Notes: generated by a model not told the origin, from the sequence alone. Positions 43,491 through 52,411 are shown, numbered from the stretch's first letter. The stretch: 57,322 nt of DNA from an uncultured Bacteroides sp. (GCF_902491285.1 NZ_CABUHK010000027.1:1-57322); one strand, 5' to 3'. Numbers and translations are program-made.

Positions 43491-44027
43491 CTATTTGGAT
43501 GCCGTCCCTTTCTTTGGTACGAACAGGTTTGTCATATCTGCCTGTTCGAGAGTGAGTAATTCTATCTTTTTAGAAATACCGCCTGCATATCCTGTCAGGC
43601 TGCCGTTGCAACTTACAACCCGGTGGCAGGGAATGATAATGCTAATCGGATTGTGTCCCACCGCATTGCCTACCGCTTGCGTCGACATGGACGGCAGTCC
43701 GTTCCGGCGGGCTATTTCTTTGGCAATATCCTTGTACGTAATGATTTTGCCGTAAGGGATTTCCTTTAATATTTTCCATACGGAGAGACGGAAAGGGGTA
43801 CCTTCCAAGTGTATCTCAGGCATGAAGCCGGGGTTCTTCCCACTAAAATAGCAATCGAGCCATTCTTTGGTTTGCTCGAATACGGGCAATGCTTTTTCTT
43901 CGTGTTTAGGAGACAACGAAGCGGCAAAATATTTCTGCCCGTCAAACCACAAACCTGTCAAGGAGTTACCGTCACTTGCGATTGTTATTCCGCCAATAGG
44001 GGACTGATATTTGTAAATGTATTGCAT
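43491..44027 (-). CDS. ogt: Methylated-DNA-[protein]-cysteine S-methyltransferase
   Basis: This suicide DNA-repair protein takes methyl groups from O6-methylguanine. Its 178 residues contain SPIGGITIASDGNSLTGLWF, FRLSVWKILKEIPYGKIITY, and the active site IIPCHRVV with the acceptor Cys, followed by GSLTGYAGGISKKIELLTLE. I start at ATG 44027 (MQYIYKYQSP); the frame extends 83 codons further upstream but that part covers the promoter and is not protein-like. It is single-gene, divergent from the DUF4846 gene. Confidence 0.94.
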   Translation of the reverse strand: MQYIYKYQSPIGGITIASDGNSLTGLWFDGQKYFAASLSPKHEEKALPVFEQTKEWLDCYFSGKNPGFMPEIHLEGTPFRLSVWKILKEIPYGKIITYKDIAKEIARRNGLPSMSTQAVGNAVGHNPISIIIPCHRVVSCNGSLTGYAGGISKKIELLTLEQADMTNLFVPKKGTASK

Positions 44028-44058
44028 AACGTTATATATAATAAGGTGGTGTCTTTTA

Positions 44059-44066
44059 CAAAAGTA
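44059..44066 (-). promoter_or_regulatory. Bacteroides -7 box TACTTTTG for ogt
   Basis: Minus-strand TAnnTTTG match 32 nt upstream of the ogt ATG at 44027; this supports the shorter ogt start. Confidence 0.6.
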
Positions 44067-44120
44067 GCATTTCATTTTTAAATAATATCTTTTTTGTCTC
44101 AGTTTTGGTGAGTAATTACT

Positions 44121-44128
44121 TATATTTG
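44121..44128 (+). promoter_or_regulatory. Bacteroides -7 box TATATTTG
   Basis: TAnnTTTG match 30 nt before the DUF4846 gene start, divergent from the ogt promoter. Confidence 0.6.
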
Positions 44129-44157
44129 TCTTGATACAACTATAAAACATATTATAA

Positions 44158-44961
44158 ATGAAGCATTTGCTAATATATATAGGACTGTTCTGCGCAATCC
44201 TGCAATTACGGGGACAAGAGAGGGTTGCTTCAAGAATTATCCCACCGGCAGGGTATGTCAGGGAATCTTGTGCCAATAATTCGTTTACGGGCTATTTACG
44301 TAATCTGCCTTTGCTGCCGAAAGGCAGCAAAGTGATGCTCTACAACGGAAAAGAAAAGTCGAACCAGTCTGCTGCCTATGCTGTAGTAGATATGGAGATT
44401 GGCAACCGTGACTTGCAGCAATGTGCTGATGCTGTGATGCGTTTGCGTGCGGAGTATCTGTGGGGGCAAAAGAGGTATGGAGATATAAAATTCAACTTCA
44501 CAAACGGCTTTCCTGCCGAATATAAAAAATGGGCGGAAGGAAGCCGTATAAAAGTCAACGGTAATCAAGTGCAGTGGTATGCTTCGGGCAAAGGGACAGA
44601 TTATTCCTATAAAACTTTCCGCAATTATCTCGATATGGTTTTTATGTATGCCGGAACGGCTTCTTTATCGAAAGAGCTCCAGATTGTGGCTTATACTTCT
44701 TTGCAACCCGGTGATGTTTTTATACAAGGCGGTTCTCCCGGTCATGCTGTCATTGTAATAGATGTCGCAGTTCATCCGGCTACGAAAAAGAAAGTATTCC
44801 TGTTGGCACAAAGCTATATGCCTGCACAGCAGATTCACATTCTTGTAAATCCTGTCAGCCGCAGCCTTTCTCCCTGGTATGAATTGACGGAAACCGATAG
44901 CGGCAAATTATATACGCCGGAATGGATTTTTGAGAAGAAAGACTTAAAACGCTTTAAGTAG
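44158..44961 (+). CDS. DUF4846-family exported protein
   Basis: This 267-residue protein has a signal peptide (MKHLLIYIGLFCAILQLRGQ) and matches DUF4846: IIPPAGYVRESCANNSFTGY, LRNLPLLPKGSKVMLYNG, QCADAVMRLRAEYLWGQKRY, and LQPGDVFIQGGSPGHAVIVI, the last with the conserved GSPGHAV motif. Function is unknown. The GSPGHAVIV..D and AQSYMPAQ stretches recall cysteine-hydrolase folds, but there is no matching cysteine there. It is monocistronic. The 180-nt spacer after it contains degenerate GGCGAAYAGG/AATAAGC short repeats. Confidence 0.85.
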   Translation: MKHLLIYIGLFCAILQLRGQERVASRIIPPAGYVRESCANNSFTGYLRNLPLLPKGSKVMLYNGKEKSNQSAAYAVVDMEIGNRDLQQCADAVMRLRAEYLWGQKRYGDIKFNFTNGFPAEYKKWAEGSRIKVNGNQVQWYASGKGTDYSYKTFRNYLDMVFMYAGTASLSKELQIVAYTSLQPGDVFIQGGSPGHAVIVIDVAVHPATKKKVFLLAQSYMPAQQIHILVNPVSRSLSPWYELTETDSGKLYTPEWIFEKKDLKRFK

Positions 44962-45083
44962 GCGAACAGGCTAAATAAGCGAATAGGCAAAATAAGCAAA
45001 CAGATGAAGTAGGCGGACGGATTTAAATGAAAGGTAGTAAGGAAATAATTAAATCTTTTTTATTTGGTTTTCTATCTTTTCGT

Positions 45084-45091
45084 TATCTTTG
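45084..45091 (+). promoter_or_regulatory. Bacteroides -7 box TATCTTTG with upstream TTTG
   Basis: TAnnTTTG match 51 nt before the glutamine synthetase start; TTTG at 45063-45066 lies 17 nt upstream as a possible -33 element. Confidence 0.65.
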
Positions 45092-45141
45092 GCGATTAAC
45101 AAACCGTTTTTTAATCATACAACAACGAAAAACAACCGATC

Positions 45142-46644
45142 ATGAATCAAGAGTTATCAATGAATGCCAATAAATTGGTGGCATTTCTTAAGAAGCCGGC
45201 TTCTGAATTTACCAAAGCCGACATTATTTCATTTATTCAGCAAAACGACATCCGCATGGTCAATTTCATGTATCCCGCGGGAGACGGTCGTCTGAAAACT
45301 TTAAATTTTGTCATCAACAATCAAGCTTATCTGGAAGCTATCCTTACCTGTGGAGAACGGGTAGACGGTTCCAGCCTTTTCTCCTTTATCGAAGCGGGAA
45401 GTAGTGACCTGTATGTCATTCCCCGATTCAGTACGGCATTTGTCGATCCGTTTGCTGAAATACCTACGCTGTCTATTCTTTGTTCTTTTTTCAATAAGGA
45501 CGGAGAACCGTTGGAAAGCTCGCCGGAATATACGCTTCATAAAGCTAGCAAAGCATTTACGGACGTGACGGGAATGGAGTTTCAGGCAATGGGTGAGTTG
45601 GAATATTATGTGATAGCACCGGATACGGGTATGTTTGAGGCAACCGACCAGCGTGGTTATCATGAATCGGGGCCTTATGCCAAATTCAATGAGTTCCGTA
45701 CACAATGTATGTCTTATATCTCACAGACTGGCGGGCAAATTAAGTATGGACACTCTGAAGTGGGTAACTTTACCTTGGAAGGCTATATCTATGAGCAGAA
45801 TGAGATAGAGTTTTTGCCGGTTCCTGTTGAACAGGCTGCCGACCAGTTGATGATTGCCAAATGGGTAATCCGTAACCTGGGATTCAAATATGGATATAAT
45901 GTTACGTTTGCTCCTAAGATAACAGCAGGTAAAGCGGGTTCCGGTTTGCATGTCCATATGCGTATCATGCAGGACGGAAAGAATCAGATGTTGAAAGACG
46001 GTATTTTGTCGGAAACAGCCCGGAAGGCTATTGCCGGAATGATGGAGCTTGCACCTTCAATCACAGCCTTCGGAAACACGAATCCTACTTCATACTTCCG
46101 TCTTGTTCCGCATCAGGAAGCACCGACGAATGTTTGTTGGGGCGACCGTAACCGTTCCGTATTAGTACGTGTACCTTTGGGGTGGGCTGCTAAGAAGGAT
46201 ATGTGTACATTAGCGAATCCGTTAGAAACGGAAAGCCATTTTGATACCACTCAGAAGCAGACAGTGGAAATGCGCTCACCGGACGGTTCGGCAGATTTGT
46301 ATCAACTGCTTGCCGGACTGGCTGTTGCTTGTCGTCATGGTTTTGAAATAGAGAATGCTCTGGAACTGGCTGAAAAGACGTATGTGAATGTGAATATTCA
46401 CCAGAAAGAAAACGAAGATAAGTTGCAGACATTGGCTCAATTACCGGATAGCTGCGTTGCGTCGGCCGATTGCCTGGAACAACAACGGGCTATTTTCGAA
46501 CAATACAATGTATTTAGTCCGGCAATGATTGACGGCATTATCCGTAAACTCCGTAGCTATGAAGATAAGACATTGCGTGCGGACTTGGACGGAAAACCGC
46601 AGGAGATGCTTGATTTGGTTCATAAGTATTTCCACTGCGGATAA
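45142..46644 (+). CDS. glnA: Glutamine synthetase (type I-like)
   Basis: This 500-residue enzyme joins ammonia to glutamate with ATP. The N-terminal beta-grasp is followed by the catalytic domain: FQAMGELEYYVIAPDTGMF (metal-binding Glu), KAGSGLHVHMRI (His and Gly of the glutamate flap), NPTSYFRLVPHQEAPTNVCW then GDRNRSVLVRVPLG, and VEMRSPDGSADLYQLLAGLA. Size is near GSI, not the 700-residue GSIII also common in Bacteroides. No adenylylation site of the NLYDLP type is obvious. It stands alone, with its own promoter and terminator. Confidence 0.93.
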   Translation: MNQELSMNANKLVAFLKKPASEFTKADIISFIQQNDIRMVNFMYPAGDGRLKTLNFVINNQAYLEAILTCGERVDGSSLFSFIEAGSSDLYVIPRFSTAFVDPFAEIPTLSILCSFFNKDGEPLESSPEYTLHKASKAFTDVTGMEFQAMGELEYYVIAPDTGMFEATDQRGYHESGPYAKFNEFRTQCMSYISQTGGQIKYGHSEVGNFTLEGYIYEQNEIEFLPVPVEQAADQLMIAKWVIRNLGFKYGYNVTFAPKITAGKAGSGLHVHMRIMQDGKNQMLKDGILSETARKAIAGMMELAPSITAFGNTNPTSYFRLVPHQEAPTNVCWGDRNRSVLVRVPLGWAAKKDMCTLANPLETESHFDTTQKQTVEMRSPDGSADLYQLLAGLAVACRHGFEIENALELAEKTYVNVNIHQKENEDKLQTLAQLPDSCVASADCLEQQRAIFEQYNVFSPAMIDGIIRKLRSYEDKTLRADLDGKPQEMLDLVHKYFHCG

Positions 46645-46663
46645 TGTAGTAACTGATTATATG

Positions 46664-46702
46664 AAGAGGCTGTCTCAAAAATTGAGTTCAGCCTCTTTTT
46701 TG
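46664..46702 (+). terminator. Rho-independent terminator after glnA
   Basis: AAGAGGCTG at 46664-46672 pairs with CAGCCTCTT at 46689-46697, extended by inner CTCAA/TTGAG pairs, followed by TTTTTTG. Confidence 0.85.
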
Positions 46703-46708
46703 TTCATC

Positions 46709-46927
46709 TTACATTTTGGAAATAAACCATTCAAAAGTTGCCTGCATCACAAGCATATCTTCTTTATTGAATAAAGAGACTTCTACATTTAGTAAAATCC
46801 GTCCCTTTGGGTTGATAGCTTCAATCACATTGCATTTAACCTCTAAAAATCTTGGGTATTATTCAGCCAGCCTATAACTGAATTTAATTATTACTCCGTT
46901 AGTTTCATGAATATACTTATTTGGTCA
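46709..46927 (-). pseudogene. Remnant of a hotdog thioesterase-like gene
   Basis: Reading the minus strand from 46927, the frame gives PNKYIHETNGVIIKFSYRLA, E, an in-frame TAA, then YPRFLEVKCNVIEAINPKG, RILLNVEVSLFNKEDMLVM, QATFEWFISKM and a stop at 46709. This has the strand rhythm of a hotdog-fold acyl-CoA thioesterase C-terminus (RFLEV...GRILLNVEV...MQATFEWF). The N-terminal half is missing and the frame is interrupted, so it is a decayed gene. Family assignment is by pattern only. Upstream, 46928-47075 holds no clear gene. Confidence 0.45.
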
Positions 46928-47075
46928 AAGTTAAAAGAAAAAAGTAGAAAACAGTCCATGAAGGAAGAAATGATTCGTTTTGTCTACTGGATATTGGGTT
47001 TGGTCTACAATTTTCCAACATAGATTGGCAATGCTCTATTTTTGCCTCATTCAAATTCAAAAAACAGATAAAAGA

Positions 47076-47972
47076 ATGAAATCTATTTTATTAAGTGTGT
47101 TCGTCTTGCTTTTATTTTTATCGGAAAATGTACGGGCACAGGTAACTATTAAAACTGGGTATATCTCTTCTTCACAATATAAAGATGAGGAAGGGCAGAA
47201 AACAGGCGGGAGAGGAGATATGCGGTTTGTTGAAGGAAACGTCAATATACCTGTTTCGCAGAAAATGAATGAAAGAAAGCAGCCTACGGTCTGGATGATT
47301 TCAGCGGGAGCAAGCTATACAGCTCTGAATAATAAAAAACTCCAATCCTATATAGATGTAGATCAAATCATAAATACGCAGTTGAGTGTGACCAACATTC
47401 GTCCGATTAGCAAGAGATGGTTGTTGCTGACTACAATCGGCGCAGGAGTTTATACAACTTCTGATGTGAGACTGAAAAATATCCTTGGGCAAGGGGGAGT
47501 TGTTTTTATCCGGCAGTTTAAGCCCAATCTGTCTTTAGGAGCCGGACTGGCTATTAATAACACTTTTGGCTATCCGATGCTGTTTCCGGCAATTTATTTT
47601 GATTGGAGCACCGAAGGGCGTTATCAGATAAAAGTATCCATGCTCAATGCTATGGAAGTTTCGGCAGGAATGAGAATGAATAAATACCTGAACCTGAAAG
47701 TGGTCGCGGAAATGAACGGTTCGCTGGCATTATTGGAAAGAGAAGGGAAAGACGCTGTGTTTTCCCAACAATTCATTATTGCAGGTTTACAGCCGGAGTT
47801 CAATATCGGAAATTCTTTTTCCGTGACTGCTACTGCCGGTGTGTCATGCAGCCGGATAGCCTATTACACCACTCGCACTTTAAAAGCTTTCTTTAAAGAT
47901 ATGTCGAAAGACGCAGACCCTTATTTTAAACCGGCAGCATATGTTTCGTTGGGAATGAAGTATCAATTCTAA
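47076..47972 (+). CDS. Outer-membrane beta-barrel-like protein (DUF6268-type)
   Basis: This protein of 298 residues starts MKSILLSVFVLLLFLSENVR with a signal peptide (cleavage near VRA-Q). The rest alternates polar and hydrophobic residues as in a beta barrel: TVWMISAGASYTALN, RWLLLTTIGAGVYTTSDVR, LSLGAGLAINNTFGYPMLFP, and a C-terminal AAYVSLGMKYQF ending in Phe, the outer-membrane sorting signal. It resembles DUF6268. The long frame opens at TTG 46980 but the ATG at 47076 directly precedes the signal peptide. A 23-nt gap leads to the kinase genes, so it may be in their operon or regulon. Confidence 0.82.
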   Translation: MKSILLSVFVLLLFLSENVRAQVTIKTGYISSSQYKDEEGQKTGGRGDMRFVEGNVNIPVSQKMNERKQPTVWMISAGASYTALNNKKLQSYIDVDQIINTQLSVTNIRPISKRWLLLTTIGAGVYTTSDVRLKNILGQGGVVFIRQFKPNLSLGAGLAINNTFGYPMLFPAIYFDWSTEGRYQIKVSMLNAMEVSAGMRMNKYLNLKVVAEMNGSLALLEREGKDAVFSQQFIIAGLQPEFNIGNSFSVTATAGVSCSRIAYYTTRTLKAFFKDMSKDADPYFKPAAYVSLGMKYQF

Positions 47973-47995
47973 AAAAGTAGTAACTTTATCGCCTG

Positions 47996-49021
47996 ATGTC
48001 AGTGAAGATACCTTTATATAGATTACTAAAACAAATAGGTATATTTTTATTAGTTGCCTTTTTAGTATTCAGAGGCACATTTGTTGAAGATAACAGTGTA
48101 GGGCTGAATCCGGTGACAGGTGTGAACTTGGTGCTTTCGTTTATACTCTGGGGAATAATAAACGTACATACTTACCGGCTGATTCCCGAATATCTGTTTC
48201 AAGGACGATATAAAGCCTATATCGGCTTTACAATTTCTCTTGTCTTATGTATGTTGATATTATTATTCATCGGTGTTTATGTCATGGGACAGTATTATCC
48301 CATGCCCGACAATATCAAAACGCTCAATTCGAGATTTTTCTTTTTTCTATTATTGAATACTCTTGCTCTTATTCTTTACTTCTTTGCTTTCTCTTTCACT
48401 ATTTTCTTGCGTCGTTGGGTATCTTATCATCATCGGCTGAATGAATTGGAGAATAGCGGTCTTCAAACCGAATTGAACCATTTGAAAGAGCAATTACAAC
48501 CTGATTTCCTTTCTAAAATGTTGAATAAAGCCCGGACTCTTTCTTTAGAAGATGCTGATAGAGCGTCAGCACTTATCTTTAAATTGAGCCGGTTGCTTCG
48601 GTATCAACTCTATGAAAGTGCACATAAAAAAGTATTGTTAGGTGACGATATGCGATTTATGACCGACTATCTGGAATTGGAAAAAATATGTAATCCGGCT
48701 TTTAATTATGCTTTCCGAATGGAAAGCAAAGTAACTTATATGCAAATTCCGCCTTTACTATTTATGCCAATCATCGAATATGCAATTCAGAACAGTATAG
48801 ATGCGGAAAAAAATATTGCGGTCGAATTGAGGGTAGAAAAGGAGATGCTTCTTTTTACTTGTACTTATCATTTAAAAGAAAGCATATGGAGAAAGTCACT
48901 TCCCGCTTTTGAAAAACTTAAGCACCGGTTGAAACTGTTGTATCCGAAAGGAGATTATCTGTTAAAGAATCATCGTGATAACCAATTGGGATGCGTTACT
49001 GATTTAAAGATTAAATTATGA
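47996..49021 (+). CDS. Degenerate LytS-type sensor kinase lacking the phospho-histidine
   Basis: This 341-residue protein has four N-terminal membrane helices and a cytoplasmic domain of the His_kinase (LytS/YehU) family. Where active members have LKxQINPHFLFN, it reads LKEQLQPDFLSKMLN, so the acceptor His is Asp. The ATP-binding N-box (normally F-V-E-N-A-V-K-H-N) reads IIEYAIQNSID, and no GxGLxN loop is seen. It is thus a likely pseudokinase. Its final ATGA overlaps the start of an intact paralogue, with which it may form a heterodimer. Confidence 0.88.
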   Translation: MSVKIPLYRLLKQIGIFLLVAFLVFRGTFVEDNSVGLNPVTGVNLVLSFILWGIINVHTYRLIPEYLFQGRYKAYIGFTISLVLCMLILLFIGVYVMGQYYPMPDNIKTLNSRFFFFLLLNTLALILYFFAFSFTIFLRRWVSYHHRLNELENSGLQTELNHLKEQLQPDFLSKMLNKARTLSLEDADRASALIFKLSRLLRYQLYESAHKKVLLGDDMRFMTDYLELEKICNPAFNYAFRMESKVTYMQIPPLLFMPIIEYAIQNSIDAEKNIAVELRVEKEMLLFTCTYHLKESIWRKSLPAFEKLKHRLKLLYPKGDYLLKNHRDNQLGCVTDLKIKL

Positions 49022-50073
49022 AAGATTCCAAAATCATATACAACTGGGGAAAGAGTCTGGTCGATCATCAGTTCAGGCTGTTGGGACATTTGCTATTGCT
49101 GGTTCTGATACTCTTTCTCGGTTTTCAGAATATACATGGAAGTTTTAACAGCGACGGTTTCTTGTACGCGTTTGTCGTGAGCACACTCATATTTGCTCTT
49201 CCTATTTATTTGAGTATTTATTGGCTGGTTCCCCGCTTTCTGAATAAACACCAGCTTGCACATTACTGGTTTTGGTTTTCCGTAATCATTCTTTTGAGCG
49301 TATTGTTGGGGCTTGTCTTTTTATATCCTCTTCATCAGCGATATGGGATTGATGACTTCCACTTACAGGATGGGCGACCCTTCTCTTTTTTGAGTTTTAT
49401 GCATTCTGTCGTCACATTAATGTTGATAGCGAGCGGGTGTACCAGCTTCGAGCTTTTCCGGCGTTGGATAATTTCCGGCAAGGAAATTATGGAATTGGAG
49501 AAAGCTACCAAACAGACGGAGTTGCAACAACTGAAGAATCAGATTAATCCTCACTTCCTCTTCAATATGCTGAACAATGCCAATATCTTAGTGAAAGAAA
49601 ATGCAGTGGAAGCATCGCAGATATTAGCGAAGCTGGATGATTTGCTATGCTATCAATTCAATGACAGCGCACGGAAGGAAGTATTTCTGCAGGCAGATAT
49701 TCAGTTCCTAGTCGATTATCTTGAACTGGAGAAAGTACGGCGGGATTGTTTTGAATATCACGTAACAACGGAGGGTGAACTTGATGAGGTTTGCGTCCCC
49801 CCATTGCTTTTCATCCCTTTTGTGGAGAATGCAGTGAAACACAACCCGGATAGTAATAATCTGTCGTATGTACATCTCTATTTTAAGGTTCGTGATAATA
49901 AACTGCTGTTTCGCTGCGAGAACTCCAAACCGCCTGTCCCGGTAAAGAAAGAAGGTGGAATCGGACTGGTCAATATACGGCGCAGACTGGATTTACTTTA
50001 CGGATTGAGATATGTGTTGGAAATAGAAGATAAGGAAACAACTTATAATGTCAACTTACATTTGAGCCTATGA
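49018..50073 (+). CDS. LytS/YehU-type sensor histidine kinase
   Basis: This 351-residue kinase has four N-terminal membrane helices (for example HLLLLVLILFLGF and FWFSVIILLSVLLGLVFLYP). The conserved LKNQINPHFLFNMLNNANIL carries the phospho-His, PPLLFIPFVENAVKHNPDSN is the N-box, and GGIGLVNIRRRLDLLYG the ATP-lid motif. All catalytic elements are intact. It overlaps the pseudokinase upstream by 4 nt and the response regulator downstream by 4 nt, so the three genes are coupled. The stimulus is unknown. Confidence 0.93.
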   Translation: MKDSKIIYNWGKSLVDHQFRLLGHLLLLVLILFLGFQNIHGSFNSDGFLYAFVVSTLIFALPIYLSIYWLVPRFLNKHQLAHYWFWFSVIILLSVLLGLVFLYPLHQRYGIDDFHLQDGRPFSFLSFMHSVVTLMLIASGCTSFELFRRWIISGKEIMELEKATKQTELQQLKNQINPHFLFNMLNNANILVKENAVEASQILAKLDDLLCYQFNDSARKEVFLQADIQFLVDYLELEKVRRDCFEYHVTTEGELDEVCVPPLLFIPFVENAVKHNPDSNNLSYVHLYFKVRDNKLLFRCENSKPPVPVKKEGGIGLVNIRRRLDLLYGLRYVLEIEDKETTYNVNLHLSL

Positions 50074-50789
50074 ATTGTATTATTGTCGATGACGAGCCGG
50101 TGGCTCGTAAAGGAATGAAAACATTGGTGGAGCAGATTCCTCAATTGGTATTGACCGGTAGTTTTAATAATGCCCTTGCCGCATCCGCTTTTATGAACGA
50201 ACATACGGTCGATTTGGTCTTTCTCGATATTCAGATGCCGGGAATAACCGGATTGGAGTTTGCACAGAGCATTCCTAAAGATACATTGGTCATTTTTACA
50301 ACGGCCTATGCGGAATACGCACTTGATAGCTACGATGTGGGTGCCATTGATTATCTGGTAAAACCCATAGAGATGAACCGTTTTCTGAAAGCGGTCAATA
50401 AAGCCGTTGCATATCATAAGTTGTTGTTGCCGGAAACACTTGAAAGGGTAGAGGAGATTCAGGAAGAATATATCTTCATCAAGTCCGAGCGACGTTATTT
50501 CAGGATAAATTTCGGTGATATCCTTTTTATTGAGGGGTTGAAGGATTATTCGATTCTTCAGTTGGAAGACTAGCGTGTGGTGACTAAGATAAATTTAAAG
50601 AATATCCACGAGCAACTCCCCGGTAGACAATTTCTTCGGGTGAACAAGTCTTATATTGTCAATGTCTCCCGGATTGACTCTTTTGATACGAATGATATTT
50701 TTATCAAGTCTTATGAAATAGCTATAGGCGGAAGTTATAAGAAACTCTTTTTTGAAGAATTTGTGATGAAGAATCTGCCGAAAGAATAG
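50070..50789 (+). pseudogene. LytTR response regulator with an in-frame amber stop
   Basis: The first 167 codons encode a receiver domain (CIIVDDEPVARKGMKTLVEQ, LVFLDIQMPGITGLEFAQ with the phosphoacceptor Asp, DYLVKPIEMNRFLKAV) and the start of a LytTR domain (YIFIKSERRYFRINFGDILF, IEGLKDYSILQLED). A TAG at 50571-50573 then interrupts. The same frame continues at once with RVVTKINLKNIHEQLPGRQF, FLRVNKSYIVNVSRID and a normal end at 50789, matching LytTR. One change (CAG to TAG is simplest) explains it. The truncated product would lack most of the DNA-binding domain. Sequencing error is possible. Confidence 0.9.
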
Positions 50790-51068
50790 TTTTGGTGATT
50801 AGCTTGGAGAATTCCGGTGACAGGAAATACCCGGCAATAAGGGGAAATTCCGTTAAGTATTGGTCTATTTTCATAAAAAAGATGTTTTATGAAAAGAAAA
50901 AGGAGAGGATATAGTGCGATATCTGAAAATAATGCTTTCCTTTGTACCAACAACAATAAAGAGGTTTATTGCGATTTGATTATTTTACATGAATCTTCTC
51001 ATTTATTTGAGCATATCCATTTCTAATTTAGCTCTTCCCAAAACTTTCTTATTGAATTATTAATTTTT

Positions 51069-51076
51069 TATATTTG
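51069..51076 (+). promoter_or_regulatory. Bacteroides -7 box TATATTTG next to the RRM gene start
   Basis: TAnnTTTG match ending only 6 nt before the ATG at 51083, so the transcript would be leaderless or nearly so. The 50790-51068 spacer has nothing certain; a 45-codon frame (50889-51026) is doubtful. Confidence 0.5.
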
Positions 51077-51082
51077 TATTTT

Positions 51083-51328
51083 ATGAATTTGTACATTGGA
51101 AATCTTAGCTATAATGTTAAGGAATCAGACTTGAGAAATGTAATGGAAGAGTATGGAACAGTTGCTTCAGTAAAGTTAATCACAGACCGTGAGACTAGAA
51201 GATCAAAAGGTTTTGCGTTTATCGAAATGCCGGATGATACAGAAGCAAACAATGCTATCAAACAATTGAATGGTGCTGAATATGTAGGTCGTTCAATGGT
51301 AGTAAAAGAAGCTTTGCCAAGAAACTAA
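51083..51328 (+). CDS. RRM-domain RNA-binding protein
   Basis: This 81-residue protein is a single RNA-recognition motif: MNLYIGNLSYNVKESDLRNV with RNP2 (LYIGNL), and RSKGFAFIEMPDD with RNP1 (KGFAFIEM), ending GRSMVVKEALPRN. Such proteins are abundant in Bacteroides, which lack a clear Hfq, and are thought to act in post-transcriptional regulation. I start at ATG 51083; a TTG three codons upstream lies inside the -7 box. It is followed by a hairpin terminator. Confidence 0.93.
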   Translation: MNLYIGNLSYNVKESDLRNVMEEYGTVASVKLITDRETRRSKGFAFIEMPDDTEANNAIKQLNGAEYVGRSMVVKEALPRN

Positions 51329-51350
51329 GACTGGAATATATAGCCGATAA

Positions 51351-51398
51351 TAGAGACGGGCGTGTTAGGTAAACTAGCACGCCCGTCTTCTTTTTAGT
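51351..51398 (+). terminator. Hairpin terminator after RRM gene
   Basis: GACGGGCGTG at 51356-51365 pairs with CACGCCCGTC at 51379-51388, followed by TTCTTTTTAG. Confidence 0.85.
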
Positions 51399-51488
51399 CC
51401 TTCTTTGGTATGAAGATTGAACACAAAAAAGCGTATTGGCAATTCTGCCAACACGCTGTAAACTAATAAATAGTATATTTATTGACTT

Positions 51489-52376
51489 TTATGCAATGCC
51501 ATGAGCACTGACAGTACCGTCTATCTTTTTAATCAGACCTTGAAGCACTGCACCCGGACCGCATTCTGTGAAATCAGTAGCACCATCGGCAACCATGTTT
51601 TTCACTGATTGAGTCCAACGTACGGAAGCAGTCAACTGGGCAACCAGGTTTTTCTTGATTTCTGCAGGGTCAGTATGAGGAAGAGCATCCACATTCTGAT
51701 ATACCGGACATTTGGGAGTATGAATTTCTGTTGCCTTGATGGCAGCTTCCAATTCTACTTTAGCAGGATCCATCAGCGGAGAGTGGAAAGCACCACCCAC
51801 TTTCAACGGAAGAGCGCGTTTTGCTCCGGCAGCCTTCATCAGTTCGCAAGCCTTTTCGATTCCCGGTATGGAACCTGAGATAACGATTTGTCCCGGACAG
51901 TTGTAGTTGGCAGGTACGCAAACTTCACCTTCCGCATTTACAGAAGTACAGATTTCTTCTACTTTTTCATCCGGCAATGCGATGATGGCAGCCATTGTGG
52001 AAGGAGTTGCCTCACAAGCTTTCTGCATAGCCATTGCACGTGCGTAAACAAGTTTCAAACCATCTTCAAAGCTCAGGGCTCCGGCAGCTACCAATGCCGA
52101 GAATTCACCGAGGGAGTGTCCTGCTGTCATTTCCGGCTGGAAGTCGTCGCCCATGCAAAGGGCAGAGATAACAGAATGAAGGAATACGGCAGGTTGAGTC
52201 ACTTTTGTCTGACGAAGGTCTTCGTCTGTACCGTTGAACATGATATCTGTAATGCGATATCCGAGGATATCATTTGCTTTTTCAAACAATTCTTTTGCTA
52301 AAGCTGAGTTTTCATACAGGTCTTTACCCATTCCCACGAATTGGGCGCCTTGACCGGGAAATACAAATGCTTTCAT
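51489..52376 (-). CDS. fabD: Malonyl-CoA:ACP transacylase
   Basis: This 295-residue enzyme loads malonyl units onto acyl carrier protein for fatty-acid synthesis. MKAFVFPGQGAQFVGMGKDL opens it, GHSLGEFSALVAAGALS carries the nucleophile Ser, QPAVFLHSVISALC and KVGGAFHSPLM (His) complete the active site. I start at ATG 52376; the open frame extends 36 codons further but crosses the promoter box and does not resemble FabD. It lies downstream of thiD on the same strand with a separate promoter. Confidence 0.96.
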   Translation of the reverse strand: MKAFVFPGQGAQFVGMGKDLYENSALAKELFEKANDILGYRITDIMFNGTDEDLRQTKVTQPAVFLHSVISALCMGDDFQPEMTAGHSLGEFSALVAAGALSFEDGLKLVYARAMAMQKACEATPSTMAAIIALPDEKVEEICTSVNAEGEVCVPANYNCPGQIVISGSIPGIEKACELMKAAGAKRALPLKVGGAFHSPLMDPAKVELEAAIKATEIHTPKCPVYQNVDALPHTDPAEIKKNLVAQLTASVRWTQSVKNMVADGATDFTECGPGAVLQGLIKKIDGTVSAHGIA

Positions 52377-52411
52377 ATTTTTATTATTTAATTGATTTTT
52401 AATTGCGGGTG

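Noticed and set aside
44962..45030. Repeated GGCGAAYAGG / AATAAGC words after the DUF4846 gene
   Set aside because: The units are short and irregular with no fixed period; probably decayed simple sequence.
46958..47023. 21-codon frame before the outer-membrane protein gene
   Set aside because: It is too short and lies in A/T-rich leader sequence, with no family resemblance.
50889..51026. 45-codon frame (MKRKRRGYSAISENNAFLCT...)
   Set aside because: It has a plausible start but an unremarkable A/T-rich composition and no recognised family; support is too weak to call a gene.
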